NCBI RefSeq assembly: GCF_002941025.1
Contig: NZ_PTJS01000001.1
Coordinates: 1,364,001-1,428,000 of the forward strand
DNA: 64,000 bases
Origin: Streptomyces sp. QL37
Lineage (GTDB): Bacteria > Actinomycetota > Actinomycetes > Streptomycetales > Streptomycetaceae
Direction: 5' to 3'
In this document: positions 36,810 to 45,580 of the stretch, piece after piece
Position numbering within the stretch: the first letter of the stretch is position 1
How the letters are laid out: each line of letters starts with the position of its first letter
Notes under the pieces: model-generated
What the model saw: the letters and a program-made list of their open reading frames with translations, nothing else
The model's database searches: none
What the model was told of the DNA's origin: nothing
Translations under genes and position numbers: made by a program

Positions 36810-37169
36810 GCCGACCTTGGCCCCGAGCAGATGCCGCGCCTGCTGACGCGGGCGCGGAAGGCAGGGCTGGACACCTCGTACACGTACATCGTCGGCCTGG
36901 ACCCGATGGAGGACCTCACGCGCGGGGTGAACGAGCTGGCGGGCGAGGTCACGGCGTTCCCGAACGTCCAGGTCTTCCAGGCACACACAGTGATCATGCA
37001 GGGGATGCGGGCGCCGGGCGCGGAGAGCCTGGAGTACTACCTGCAGGCACGTACGGTGATCGAGCGGGCCATGGCGAAGACTGGGCTGCAGCCGGTGGGC
37101 TGGGAGTGCTACCGACCGCTGTGGTACTTCACCTACGCGGGAGAGGACCTCGTCGATGGGCCTCGCTGA
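36810..37169 (+). pseudogene. C-terminal fragment of a radical-SAM protein
   Basis: The frame is open from within the IS end and reads LGPEQMPRLLTRARKAGLDT, then SYTYIVGLDPMEDLTRGVNE and EYYLQARTVIERA. This is the second half of a radical-SAM barrel. The cysteine motif that binds the 4Fe-4S cluster is missing. The first M (36831) has no ribosome binding site. The best explanation is that it is the 3' part of the gene whose 5' part survives at 4820-5115. Its stop overlaps the following enolase-superfamily gene by 14 bp, as in an operon. Confidence 0.7.
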
Positions 37170-38206
37170 CCCGGCCATCGACCGGGTGAGGGTCGAGCGC
37201 CTCGACGAAAACGTGGCGGGCCCGTGGGAGGCCGGCGACAGCCAGTTCGCGGTGGTGGTCGAGTCCGGCGGGGTGGCCGGAGTGTTCGCTCCGGTCGACG
37301 AGCTGCCCGCCGCCTTGGTAGCCACCCGGCTCGGGCAGAGCGCTCTGCACCACCCGGTGGTCGACCACGACGGTCTGCTGCGCAGACTCCTGGCCGAACT
37401 CGGTCCGCACGCGGCGGGGCTCGGACGCTGGGCGGTCGGGGCGCTGGATTGCGCGGTATGGGACCTGCACGGGCACCTCGCCGGCCTCCCGGTCGCGGCC
37501 CTGCTCAGCGACCGTCCCGCACGGCAGGTGCCGGTGTACGCCTCCTGGCTCTCCCTGGACCTGAACGCGGCTTCGGCCGTCGAGTCGGTCAAGGCCGCCG
37601 CTGGCCAGGGGGTTCGCCTTCACCAAATGGGCGCTGCGCGAGGCCGAAGCCGACGAACTGGCGCTGCTGGCCGAACGGGCCGCGGAGTGGGCGGGGCAGA
37701 GCGTGGCGGTGGACGCCCTGGGCACGTGGGGCCACACACGGTCCAGGGAAGTTGCACGGCGGCTCACACTGGAGGCCGTGCGCTGGGTAGAGGACCCGCT
37801 CCCGCGGACCGATCTGGCCGCCTACACACTTCTGCGCAGCCAGACGAAAGGTCTACCGGTCGCGGTGGGCGAGCGGCTGTCCTACCTGGAGGAGGTCGCA
37901 GTCCTGCTGAGGCGATGCCGACCGGAGGCGCTTACGTTCGACGCGGTGTGGTGCGGCGGCATCACCGAAGCGCGGGACTGGCTGGGTGTCGCTCACGATG
38001 CCGGGGTGCCGGTCCATCTACACGGGCGGGCGTTCCTTCCCGCCGTGCACCTGGCCGCAGCCTTCCCTCACGCGGCGGGCGCGGTGGAGTACCAGGTGGT
38101 GTGGGAGCCGCGCCGGCAGCGGACGCTGCGCGGCACGCTCCGGCCGGAGGGCGGGCATGTGGCCCTTCCCGACCGGCCCGGTCTCGGGGTGGAGGTGCCC
38201 TGGTAA
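37156..38206 (+). pseudogene. Enolase-superfamily (MR/MLE, dipeptide-epimerase-like) gene with +1 frameshift
   Basis: The first 150 codons (from ATG 37156) read as the N-terminal capping domain (GRWAVGALDCAVWDLHGHLA). The rest continues in another frame: FAFTKWALREAEADE, VDALGTWGHT, RWVEDPLP, AVGERLSY and HLHGRAFLPAVHL. The metal ligands Asp, Glu and Glu of the superfamily are visible in that second frame. One extra G in the run 37608-37612 would explain the shift. It may be a true mutation, a phase-variable tract or a sequencing error. The restored protein would have about 349 aa and would race or cyclise a carboxylate. Substrate unknown. Confidence 0.75.
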
Positions 38207-38655
38207 TGCCTCGACACACAGGTGAGTTAGTGGTCCGCGGACGTCTGGAGCGGCGCGAAGGAGCCGTCCTGCTCGTCGTGGACGAGCGGCTGAGCGGACA
38301 CGACACTGTCCTGTCGACAACTCTCCGCCTCGACCAGCCGGTGCGCCTGCCCGACCTCCCTGTCCGGATCCTCACGTTCGACGACGTCACCGTTCTGGCA
38401 CCCCTCGTCTCCGTCCTGCCCCAGTCGCAGGACGGCGAGGAGTGGGGCGGTACCCTGCTGATTCCGCACGGCGCCCGCCCGCCGACGATCCCCGACGACC
38501 TCGCCCAGGCTGCTGCCGAGGCCGGTGTCGACACCAGCAGCTGGTCGCCGGCCGAAGCCCGGCACTTGCTGACCTTCCTCAGCGAAGCCGGGTCCGGGCC
38601 AGTGCGCACCGAGCGGATCGGCCTGATCATCGCGGCTCTGGCGGGTCTGTCGTGA
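38206..38655 (+). CDS. Small conserved hypothetical protein, weak YdeI/OmpD-associated resemblance
   Basis: The protein has 149 aa. Its ATG overlaps the enolase stop (TAATG). The N-terminal half is a beta-rich small domain (VVRGRLERREGAVLLVVDER). The C-terminal part SPAEARHLLTFLSEAGSG, followed by RTERIGLIIAALAGL, resembles the helical tail of YdeI-like proteins. The role is unknown. The position in a chain of overlapping genes suggests a function in the same pathway. Confidence 0.6.
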   Translation: MPRHTGELVVRGRLERREGAVLLVVDERLSGHDTVLSTTLRLDQPVRLPDLPVRILTFDDVTVLAPLVSVLPQSQDGEEWGGTLLIPHGARPPTIPDDLAQAAAEAGVDTSSWSPAEARHLLTFLSEAGSGPVRTERIGLIIAALAGLS

Positions 38656-39350
38656 ACGCAGGTGGGGTGCGGCTGGTGAGCCTCGATGTCGGATACACCC
38701 TGGGCGAGCCGTCAGGGACAACGCTGACACAGCGCCTGGTGGAGCTGTCCCCGCTCCCGGCCCGTGAGGCGAAGCAGGTCGCCCAGCGGATCCTGCACGC
38801 CCTGGACCCGCGCTGTGATGCGTCGGGGCCGCAGACGGTGTGCGCCGCTCTGGGTCTCGCGCCGTCTGCCTTCCCCCACGACCACCGCCCGCCTCACTTC
38901 ACTCTGTGGCCCGGCGCGGTAGTGGCGGTGGCACGGATCGCCCGGATCGTGCCAGTGGTCACCCTGTCGAACGTGAGCCACTGGGACGAGCGGGAGACCG
39001 ACGTCGCCGCCCTTCTCGCCCCCCACCTCCGGGCCCACCACCCCTCGTGGCAGCTCGGGTTCACCAAGCCCGACCCACGCGCTGTGCAGACTGTTGCCTC
39101 GCTGCACGACCGTGATCCCGCGGAGGTGCTGCACGTAGGCGACAGCCTCGACTACGACGTGCGCGGCGCCCTCGCCGCCGGAGCCCAAGCTCTGTGGATC
39201 ACCCCGCGCCCGCCGTCGGCCGAAGCCCTCCGGCTGCTGGCCGAGCACCCCGGGCGGGTCACGGTCGTACCCGACCTCGCCCGCGCGGTCGGGCACATCG
39301 AGCAAACCGTCCTTCCGTCACCCCACACGATCAGGAGCACCACCCCGTGA
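38652..39350 (+). CDS. HAD-family hydrolase
   Basis: The protein has 232 aa from GTG 38652 (GTGA overlap with the previous stop). HAD motif I is SLDVGYTLGEP, in which Gly replaces the second Asp. Motif II is VTLSNVSHWD, motif III the Lys in FTKPDPRA, and motif IV HVGDSLDYDVRGA. The altered motif I is known in some HAD enzymes but could change the reaction from phosphatase. Substrate unknown. It overlaps the next gene (GTGA at 39347). Confidence 0.85.
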   Translation: MNAGGVRLVSLDVGYTLGEPSGTTLTQRLVELSPLPAREAKQVAQRILHALDPRCDASGPQTVCAALGLAPSAFPHDHRPPHFTLWPGAVVAVARIARIVPVVTLSNVSHWDERETDVAALLAPHLRAHHPSWQLGFTKPDPRAVQTVASLHDRDPAEVLHVGDSLDYDVRGALAAGAQALWITPRPPSAEALRLLAEHPGRVTVVPDLARAVGHIEQTVLPSPHTIRSTTP

Positions 39351-40126
39351 GCCAGTTCGACACCACCGCCCCGTTCTACGCCGCCTACCGGCCCGGCATC
39401 CCGAAGGAGGCCGTCGAGCTGCTCGCGCGGCGGGTGGCCGGCAAGGAGCACCGGGTCCTGCTCGACCTCGGGTCCGGCACCGGACAGGTTCCCCTCGCCC
39501 TGGCCGGGACGGTGACGGAGATCGACGTCGTCGAGCAGGACGCGGGCATGCTCGCCGAGGCAGACAAGGCGCTCGCCGGGCTGCCGGTCACCGTCCGCCT
39601 GCACAACGCCTCGGCCGAGCAGTTCACCCCGCGCTCCTCCACCCGGGCCGATCTCGTCACGGTCTGCCGCGCGTTCCACTGGATGGACCAGGAACTGGTG
39701 TTGTCGCGTCTGGAGGGCATGACCGCGCCGGACGCGACCGTCGCGGTCATGGGCGACGGCAGCCTGTGGACCGCACGCACCGAGTGGACCGACGCCCTGC
39801 GGGCCCTGATCCAGGAATACCTGGGCGAGAAGCGTCGAGCCGGAGTGGGCAAGAAGTACGAGGCGCACGACCGGCCATACAGCGAGATCCTCGCCGAGTC
39901 CGCCTTCGGCCAGGTCGAGGAGCACACCATCGCCGTCGAGCGGCAGTGGACCACCGACACCGTGATCGGCTACCTGTACTCGACTTCCTTCGCCGCCCGG
40001 CCGCTGTTCGGGGAGCGAGTCGAGGACTTCGAGCGCCGTGCCCGAGCTCTGCTCGACGAGCACACCGCCGCAGGCGGGCTGATCGAGCACGCCTCCTTCC
40101 AGGTCGTCCTCGGCCGGCGCGGCTAA
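39347..40126 (+). CDS. Class I SAM-dependent methyltransferase
   Basis: The protein has 259 aa from GTG 39347. The motifs are LLDLGSGTGQVPLAL (motif I), IDVVEQDAGML and a post-motif region DLVTVCRAFHWMDQ, typical of UbiE/trans-aconitate-type small-molecule methyltransferases. It is the second methyltransferase of the cluster. No ribosome binding site of its own is needed because of the four-base overlap with the HAD gene. Confidence 0.88.
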   Translation: MSQFDTTAPFYAAYRPGIPKEAVELLARRVAGKEHRVLLDLGSGTGQVPLALAGTVTEIDVVEQDAGMLAEADKALAGLPVTVRLHNASAEQFTPRSSTRADLVTVCRAFHWMDQELVLSRLEGMTAPDATVAVMGDGSLWTARTEWTDALRALIQEYLGEKRRAGVGKKYEAHDRPYSEILAESAFGQVEEHTIAVERQWTTDTVIGYLYSTSFAARPLFGERVEDFERRARALLDEHTAAGGLIEHASFQVVLGRRG

Positions 40127-40204
40127 CCCGCTCCTCCCTCTACGCCGGGGCGGCCCACTCCCCACCCCGGCTCTATATCCCGTCCCTCCGGAAGGAGAAC
40201 CACC

Positions 40205-40975
40205 ATGCCCCGACCTCAGACGTGGAGCGACGACGAGCGGCGCCGGTTCCTCGACGACGGCGTCCTCGTACGCCGTGGCCTGATCCACGGCGAAGTCCTG
40301 TCCCGGGCCCGTGACCTCGTCAGCGACTGGTTAGCCGAGGCGTACGACCCCGCGCGGCTCACCGCCTACACCGAACGCAGCTTCGCCCCCGAGCTGGAGA
40401 AGCACCCCGACCTCCTCGCCGTCTACCAGCGCAGTGGCCTGGCGGAGCTGGCCGGAGATCTTCTGCGGCCTGCGAGGACCGCTCCGGTCACCCGGGCGCA
40501 GATCCAGATCCGGCTGCCCCACGGCGCGCAGCAGCCGGTGAAGCGGATGCACGTCGACGGCGTCTCCTGCCCTCACCTGGAACCCCGCGACCTGCGTACG
40601 TTCACCTTCATCGTCGGCGTCGTCCTGGACGGCAGCGCCACTGCGGGCGCCGGCGCTCTGCATTACGTGGCCGGCGGGCACCACCGGATGGCCCGGTATT
40701 TCGCCACGGACTGGGCCCTGGGGCAGCCGGCTCAGACGCCCGACGACGTCGACGTCCAGGACGGCACCGCCTTCACCGCTGAGCCCGGCGACGTGGTCGT
40801 GATGCACCACCTCGTTCCGCACCGGGTCGGCATGAACACCAGCAGCGACCCGAGGGTGATGGTGTACTTCCGCGTCCACCACGCCGAGCACCCCGACCTC
40901 GCCCTACGTGCCCTGTCGGACCCGTGGCTGGAATACCCGGCGCTCGCCGCCCTCGCCCACCCCGGCAACGCGTGA
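40205..40975 (+). CDS. Phytanoyl-CoA dioxygenase (PhyH) family Fe(II)/2OG oxygenase
   Basis: The protein has 256 aa, with a GGAAGGAG-type site before ATG 40205. The Fe(II) ligands are HVDGVS (His-x-Asp) and the distal His in HHLVPHRVGMN, with Arg following in the strand for 2-oxoglutarate. GAGALHYVAGGHHRM is the typical central loop. Such enzymes hydroxylate or desaturate small molecules. Another PhyH gene lies at 43747-44895. Confidence 0.88.
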   Translation: MPRPQTWSDDERRRFLDDGVLVRRGLIHGEVLSRARDLVSDWLAEAYDPARLTAYTERSFAPELEKHPDLLAVYQRSGLAELAGDLLRPARTAPVTRAQIQIRLPHGAQQPVKRMHVDGVSCPHLEPRDLRTFTFIVGVVLDGSATAGAGALHYVAGGHHRMARYFATDWALGQPAQTPDDVDVQDGTAFTAEPGDVVVMHHLVPHRVGMNTSSDPRVMVYFRVHHAEHPDLALRALSDPWLEYPALAALAHPGNA

Positions 40976-40990
40976 GAAAGGGAGAGCACC

Positions 40991-41644
40991 GTGGATGTCC
41001 TCACCCTCGCCCAGCTCCCCGACGCGGCCCGGATGGTGGCCGCCGGGCAGATGGTCGCCGTGCCCACCCCCCGCTGGTACATGCTGTGTGCCCGCGCCGC
41101 CGACCCCGCCGCCATCAACGCGGTCTTCCGCGCCAAGCAGCGCCCCACCGCCAAGCCCCTGCTGCTCCTGCTCGACTCCCCGGCCACGGCCGAGGCCCTG
41201 TTCGTCCTGAGCGGCGACGCCCGCCTGCTGGCCGACGGCCTGTGGCCGGGGGACCTGGCGCTGCGTCTGCCGTGGAGGCCGAGCACCGAGACCGTCACCG
41301 CGGTCGGGTCCCCGGCGCTCGTCGGATGCCCCGACGGGATCCTGGGCCGACTCGTCACCCTGGCCGGTGAACCGCTGGCCGCCGCCGTGTGCAGCATCTC
41401 CACTCCCGCCGCCGGCGAGAAGGACCACCCGGCGCTCACCGCCGGCCAGGTCGCCGCCTTCGAGCGGACCACGGGGGCCAGGATCGCCGCGGTCGTCGAC
41501 GGCGGGATCTGCCCGCAGGGCCGGCACATGACCATCGTCGACTGCCCCGCAGGCGCCGCAGCCCGCCTCCAACGTGAGGGCACCGTCCACGCCCGCGCCG
41601 TCGAAGCCGCTCTCGCCCCGCCAGGAGGACCACATGTGGGCTGA
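40991..41644 (+). CDS. Sua5/YciO/YrdC-like protein
   Basis: The protein has 217 aa from GTG 40991, with AAGGGAG upstream. It has the YrdC pattern AVPTPRWYMLCARAADPAAI, then IFRAKQ-type segment FRAKQRPTAKPLLLLL, and LWPGDLALRLPW. Family members form threonylcarbamoyl-AMP or act in carbamoyl transfer. Placement in a metabolic operon suggests a specialised rather than a tRNA-modifying role (inference). The end overlaps the next start by 11 bp. Confidence 0.85.
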   Translation: MDVLTLAQLPDAARMVAAGQMVAVPTPRWYMLCARAADPAAINAVFRAKQRPTAKPLLLLLDSPATAEALFVLSGDARLLADGLWPGDLALRLPWRPSTETVTAVGSPALVGCPDGILGRLVTLAGEPLAAAVCSISTPAAGEKDHPALTAGQVAAFERTTGARIAAVVDGGICPQGRHMTIVDCPAGAAARLQREGTVHARAVEAALAPPGGPHVG

Positions 41645-43750
41645 CCTCGCCCGCCGCACGAACCGTCTGGTGCCCGACGTCTCGGTGGCCGCCGTCGCCG
41701 ACGCGCTCGACTACCTCTGTCTCGCCCAGCTCTACCTGCGCGACGACCCGCTCCTGGCCCGGCCCCTGACCCCGGCCGACGTCAAGACGCAACCGGCCGG
41801 CCACTGGGGGTGTGCCCACCCGTCAACCGGATGCTCGCCGCCCTGGGCCCGCTCCAGGCGGCCGTCCCCGACGGCTACGAGCTGCACGTCCTGCATGGCG
41901 CCGGGCACGCCGGGCCCTCCGCCCTCGCCCACGCCTACCTCACCGGACGACTCGGCCGCGCCCACCCCCGCCTGCGCCTGGGCGAGGCCGGGCTGCGCGA
42001 ACTCGTCGCGGGCTTCCCCCGGGCCGATATCGGCGGGGAGATCACCCCGATGATCCCCGGCCACCTGCACACCGGAGGCCAGCTCGGTCCCGCCCTTGCG
42101 ATCGGACAGGGCACCGTCCTCGACGCACCCCACCGGCTGTCCGTGGTCCTGATCGGCGACGGAGAGTGCGAGACCGGGACGACCGCCGCCTCCTGGCTCG
42201 CCACCCGCGCGCTGCACGGTACGGGCGACCACGGCACCGTCCTGCCCGTCGTCCTGCTCAACGGGCTGCGCATGGGCGGCCGGAGCGTGCTGTCCACCCT
42301 GAGCCGCGCCGAACTCACCGCCTATTTCACCGGCCTCGGCCATCGGCCCGTCTACAGCGACGGGCTCGGCATCGGCCAGCTCCGCCAGACGGTGGACGAA
42401 GCGCTCGGCGCCGCACAGCCCCTGGGCATTCCGGGACCGTCGAGCGTCCTGATCCTCACCCTGGACAAGGGCCACGGCGCCCCCACCCACCTCGCCGACA
42501 CCCCGACAATCCACAAGACACCGCTACGCAACCCGGCCGGTGTACCCGCCGAGTTCGACGCGCTCGCCGAGTGGCTGGCCTCCTACCAGCCCGCCCAGCT
42601 CCTCACCTCCAGCGGCCGGCCCCGGCCGCACCTGCTGCCCGCGCTCCCGCTGCCCCGGCCCGATCCCGACGGCCTGCCGGCGCCGCGCGGCTGCGTCGCC
42701 GCCTCCACCCAGGTCGCCGCCCACGCCGCCGGCCGCCCGTTCGCACAGGTGGTCCCCGAGGTCCTGCGGGCCCGCGCCGAGCAGGGGCCGTTCCGCGTGT
42801 TCAGCCCCGACGAGCTGGCCTCCAACCGCCTCGACCTCACCGACGAGCACGGGCGCCCGGTGCCGTGGGCGGTGGAAGTGCTCAGCGAGGAGCTGTGCCA
42901 CGCCTGGGCCCAGGGTTACACGGAGACCGGCCGACACGCCCTCGTCGCCACCTACGAGGCATTCGCGCCGATCACCCTCAGCCTCATCCAGCAGCAGCTC
43001 AAGCACCGGTCCGTGCGCCGTCACGCCGGGCTCGCCCCGCTGCCCAGCCTGGTCTACCTGCTGACCAGCCTGGGCTGGCACAACACCCTCACCCACCAAA
43101 ACCCCAGCCTCACCTCAGCCCTACTGGCCGGCGGCGACCCCGCGCTCCACGTCCTCACCCCCGCCGACCCCGCGCGCACCGCCGCTGCCCTCACCTTCGC
43201 CCTTCGCAAGCTCGACCGGTGCACGATCGCCGTCGCCGGCAAGCACACGGCCGTCCACCACCCGTTGGAGACCCTCGACGAGGAACTGCGGCACGGCATC
43301 GCGATCTGGCCCCACCTGACCCACCCCGGCCCCGGCGAGCCACACCTGATCCTCGCCTCCGCCGGTGACCTGCCCGCCGAGGCCCTGACCACCCTCGCCC
43401 GGCGGCTGCGCGCCGAACGCCCCGGCCTGCGCGTGCGGTACGTCCACGTCCACGACCTCACGGTCCTCGCCGAGGACGGCACCCGCCCCCTCGCCCTCGC
43501 CCCGGAGGCGTTCGCCCGCCATTTCGGCACCCGGGCACCGGTCGTCCTGGCCACCAACGGACACCCCGCCGACGTCCACGCCCTGCTCGGACGCCACCAC
43601 CCCGGGCCCCGGCTCACCGTTCTCGGCTATCGCGACCCCGGGCGCCCCGTCTCCCAGACGCACCTCCGACAGTTCTGCGGCCTCGACGACCCCGGCCTGT
43701 GGCAACTCGCCACCACCCTCACCGACGCTCCGAAGGAGATACCGGCATGA
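41634..43750 (+). pseudogene. Phosphoketolase (XFP)-like enzyme gene with -1 frameshift
   Basis: ATG 41634 has AGGAGG six bases upstream. The first part reads LDYLCLAQLYLRDDPLLARP and VKTQPAGHWG, as at the start of phosphoketolases. The run of five G at 41806-41810 then lacks one G, and the protein continues in another frame from CPPVNRMLAALG. Later blocks include HGAGHAGPSALAHAYLTG, LIGDGECETGTTA (thiamine-diphosphate site) and HTGGQLG. The repaired product would be about 705 aa. Phosphoketolases cleave ketose phosphates to acetyl phosphate; this divergent copy may act on another substrate. The frameshift may be real or a homopolymer error. Confidence 0.8.
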
Positions 43751-44895
43751 GCACCCCGCCCCCACCCTTCGCCCCCGACGCCGGCACCATCGACGCCTTC
43801 GAACGCGACGGGTACGCGGTCATCCGCAACGCGATCACCCCGGCCCTGCGCGACCGGCTCCTGACCGCCGCCGAGAAGCTGCTGGGCAGCGACATCACGC
43901 AGGGCCGCGACCGAGGAGGCGACGGCAAGGACGGCTTCCGCGGATGCCTCAACCTCGACCCTGCCTTCCTCCCGCTCCTCGCCAACCCAGCCGTCCTGCC
44001 CACCGTCGTCCAGCTCCTCAGCCCGAACATCCACCTGCTCTCCGCCCACCTCATCGCCCTGCCCAGCGGCCCGCCCCGCACCATCCGCATCCCCGGCCGC
44101 CACGGCTGGCACCGCGACATGTACGGCGTCACCGCCGACCTCGGCTTCCCCCACACCCCCCGGATGGCGATCAAGGCCGCCCACTACCTCACCCCCGTTA
44201 CCCCCGACTGCGGGCTGACCATGTTCCTCCCCGGCAGCCACCGCCTCCCCGAAGAGCCCGTCGTCCCCGCCGGCGCCATTGACCCGCCCGGCGCCGTCAC
44301 CCCCCACATCAGCGTCACCGGAACCGACGCAGTCCTCTTCGAGAACCGGACCTGGCACACCGGAGGTATCAACCTCTCCGGCAACCCCCGCATCGCCCTC
44401 ATGCTCCAGTACGGCTACCGCTGGCTCCACCCCGTCGACGACCCCGCCACCGACCTCCGGAAAGACCCCGCGCTCACCCCGAGCGAACAGCAGCTCCTGG
44501 GCCTGCCCGACCGTCACCCGGACGGATCCCTCGCCAAGGGCAGCGGAGCCGCTCCCATCCGCTCCTGGTGGGAGAGCGGCCCATGGGCTTCAACGTCGGC
44601 CCAGATGCGTTGGTACGGGCTTCTGGCTAGAGGTTCCGCGCCGTCACACTCGGGGGTGAGACGGCCAAGCTGTTGGGAGGGCGAAACCGCGCGGCGGAGC
44701 CTCCATGCCCGCCTGATGGAAAAGGCGCGGAAGGTCATCTTCGTGCTGACGCACCCGTCCTGGGGGACGTTGTCCAGCCCGGACCCTGTGGAGGCCCGTA
44801 CCCTCCTGAAGACCGCCGCGAAGCGATTAGCCCCAGCCGTAGCCATGCCTGGCAACACCCCGCACTCCGGCACCATCGGTGACCTGGAGAAATAG
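43747..44895 (+). CDS. Second phytanoyl-CoA dioxygenase (PhyH) family protein
   Basis: The protein has 382 aa from ATG 43747 (ATGA overlap with the phosphoketolase-like gene). The Fe ligands are HGWHRDMYG (His-x-Asp) and WHTGGINLS. LTPVTPDCGLTMFLPGSHR is the usual central block. Homology seems to end near residue 285 (RSWWESG). The last 100 residues have no recognisable match and may be a readthrough into foreign sequence after rearrangement. It closes the cluster. Confidence 0.85.
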   Translation: MSTPPPPFAPDAGTIDAFERDGYAVIRNAITPALRDRLLTAAEKLLGSDITQGRDRGGDGKDGFRGCLNLDPAFLPLLANPAVLPTVVQLLSPNIHLLSAHLIALPSGPPRTIRIPGRHGWHRDMYGVTADLGFPHTPRMAIKAAHYLTPVTPDCGLTMFLPGSHRLPEEPVVPAGAIDPPGAVTPHISVTGTDAVLFENRTWHTGGINLSGNPRIALMLQYGYRWLHPVDDPATDLRKDPALTPSEQQLLGLPDRHPDGSLAKGSGAAPIRSWWESGPWASTSAQMRWYGLLARGSAPSHSGVRRPSCWEGETARRSLHARLMEKARKVIFVLTHPSWGTLSSPDPVEARTLLKTAAKRLAPAVAMPGNTPHSGTIGDLEK

Positions 44896-44972
44896 ACGAG
44901 CCGCGTGAGGTTCACCCGGCCACCCGACTGCGAGCTGAGCCGACGGCGCCGAACCGGGCCCGCCACGGGCTA

Positions 44973-45182
44973 CTACGCCGCCATGTACGAATGCGCACGC
45001 CCACCCCGCCATTCCACCCACTCCGGCCGGTCCAGCAGCTCCACCCCGTCCGGCAGCCCTGCCCGGCGCAGGAACTCCACGACGTCCTGGTCCTCATAGG
45101 CCAGCCCGGCGATCTGGCCACGGATCGTAACCCGACGCCCACCCGTGGGAGAGAGGCGGTGAATGACTATCGGCGCGCTCAT
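44973..45182 (-). CDS. Small conserved Streptomyces protein of unknown function
   Basis: The protein has 69 aa: SAPIVIHRLSPTGGRRVTIR, then GQIAGLAYEDQDVVEFLRRA and WVEWRGGRAHSY. This is a short family frequently seen in Streptomyces genomes. GGAG lies close before the ATG (only about two bases), so the start is not strongly supported. It is soluble and has no motif that reveals a function. From 45183 to 45580 no other gene is supported. Confidence 0.65.
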   Translation of the reverse strand: MSAPIVIHRLSPTGGRRVTIRGQIAGLAYEDQDVVEFLRRAGLPDGVELLDRPEWVEWRGGRAHSYMAA

Positions 45183-45580
45183 CTCTCCAGGGTGCGACTC
45201 ATCGCCGGTCACGGCATGTTCGCTGTGCCGGTGCGGCACACCCGGCCTCATTGGCGCAGCTGTAAGGGCGCACCTAGGACTGCCCCGCCCTTTCGCCTGG
45301 CTCCTTTCATGAGACCCATGCCGCGCATCGGATGCACGCCATGATGCTCGACCTAGCGCTCTTGCCCGGCAAAGCCCCTCCCGGCCAGCGAAGTTGCCCT
45401 TCCACCCCTTTATCGGCACGGCGGCTGCGACATCGATCAGCCCTACCGAGAAAACGGATGCTCCGGGAAACGGAGCTAGACGTTCATCTAGGTGAGGCAG
45501 GAGTAACGAGGTATATCCAACCGTTGACTGGGCGCCCCACCAGAAAGGCACTAAGCGAGCGTCCAGTACATTATGTGAAC

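Noticed and set aside
5100..36830. Possible att-site duplication at the two ends of the island
   Set aside because: I found no shared sequence between the left junction near 5115 and the right junction at 36806, so a clean site-specific insertion is not supported.
37156..38655. A single 499-aa ORF across the enolase-like gene and the next gene
   Set aside because: Its middle is a wrong-frame translation caused by the extra G; the enolase motifs lie in another frame and the last 149 residues are a separate gene.
41812..43368. Arg-rich 518-codon ORF overlapping the phosphoketolase-like gene
   Set aside because: Composition is that of a shifted frame; the other frame has thiamine-diphosphate motifs.
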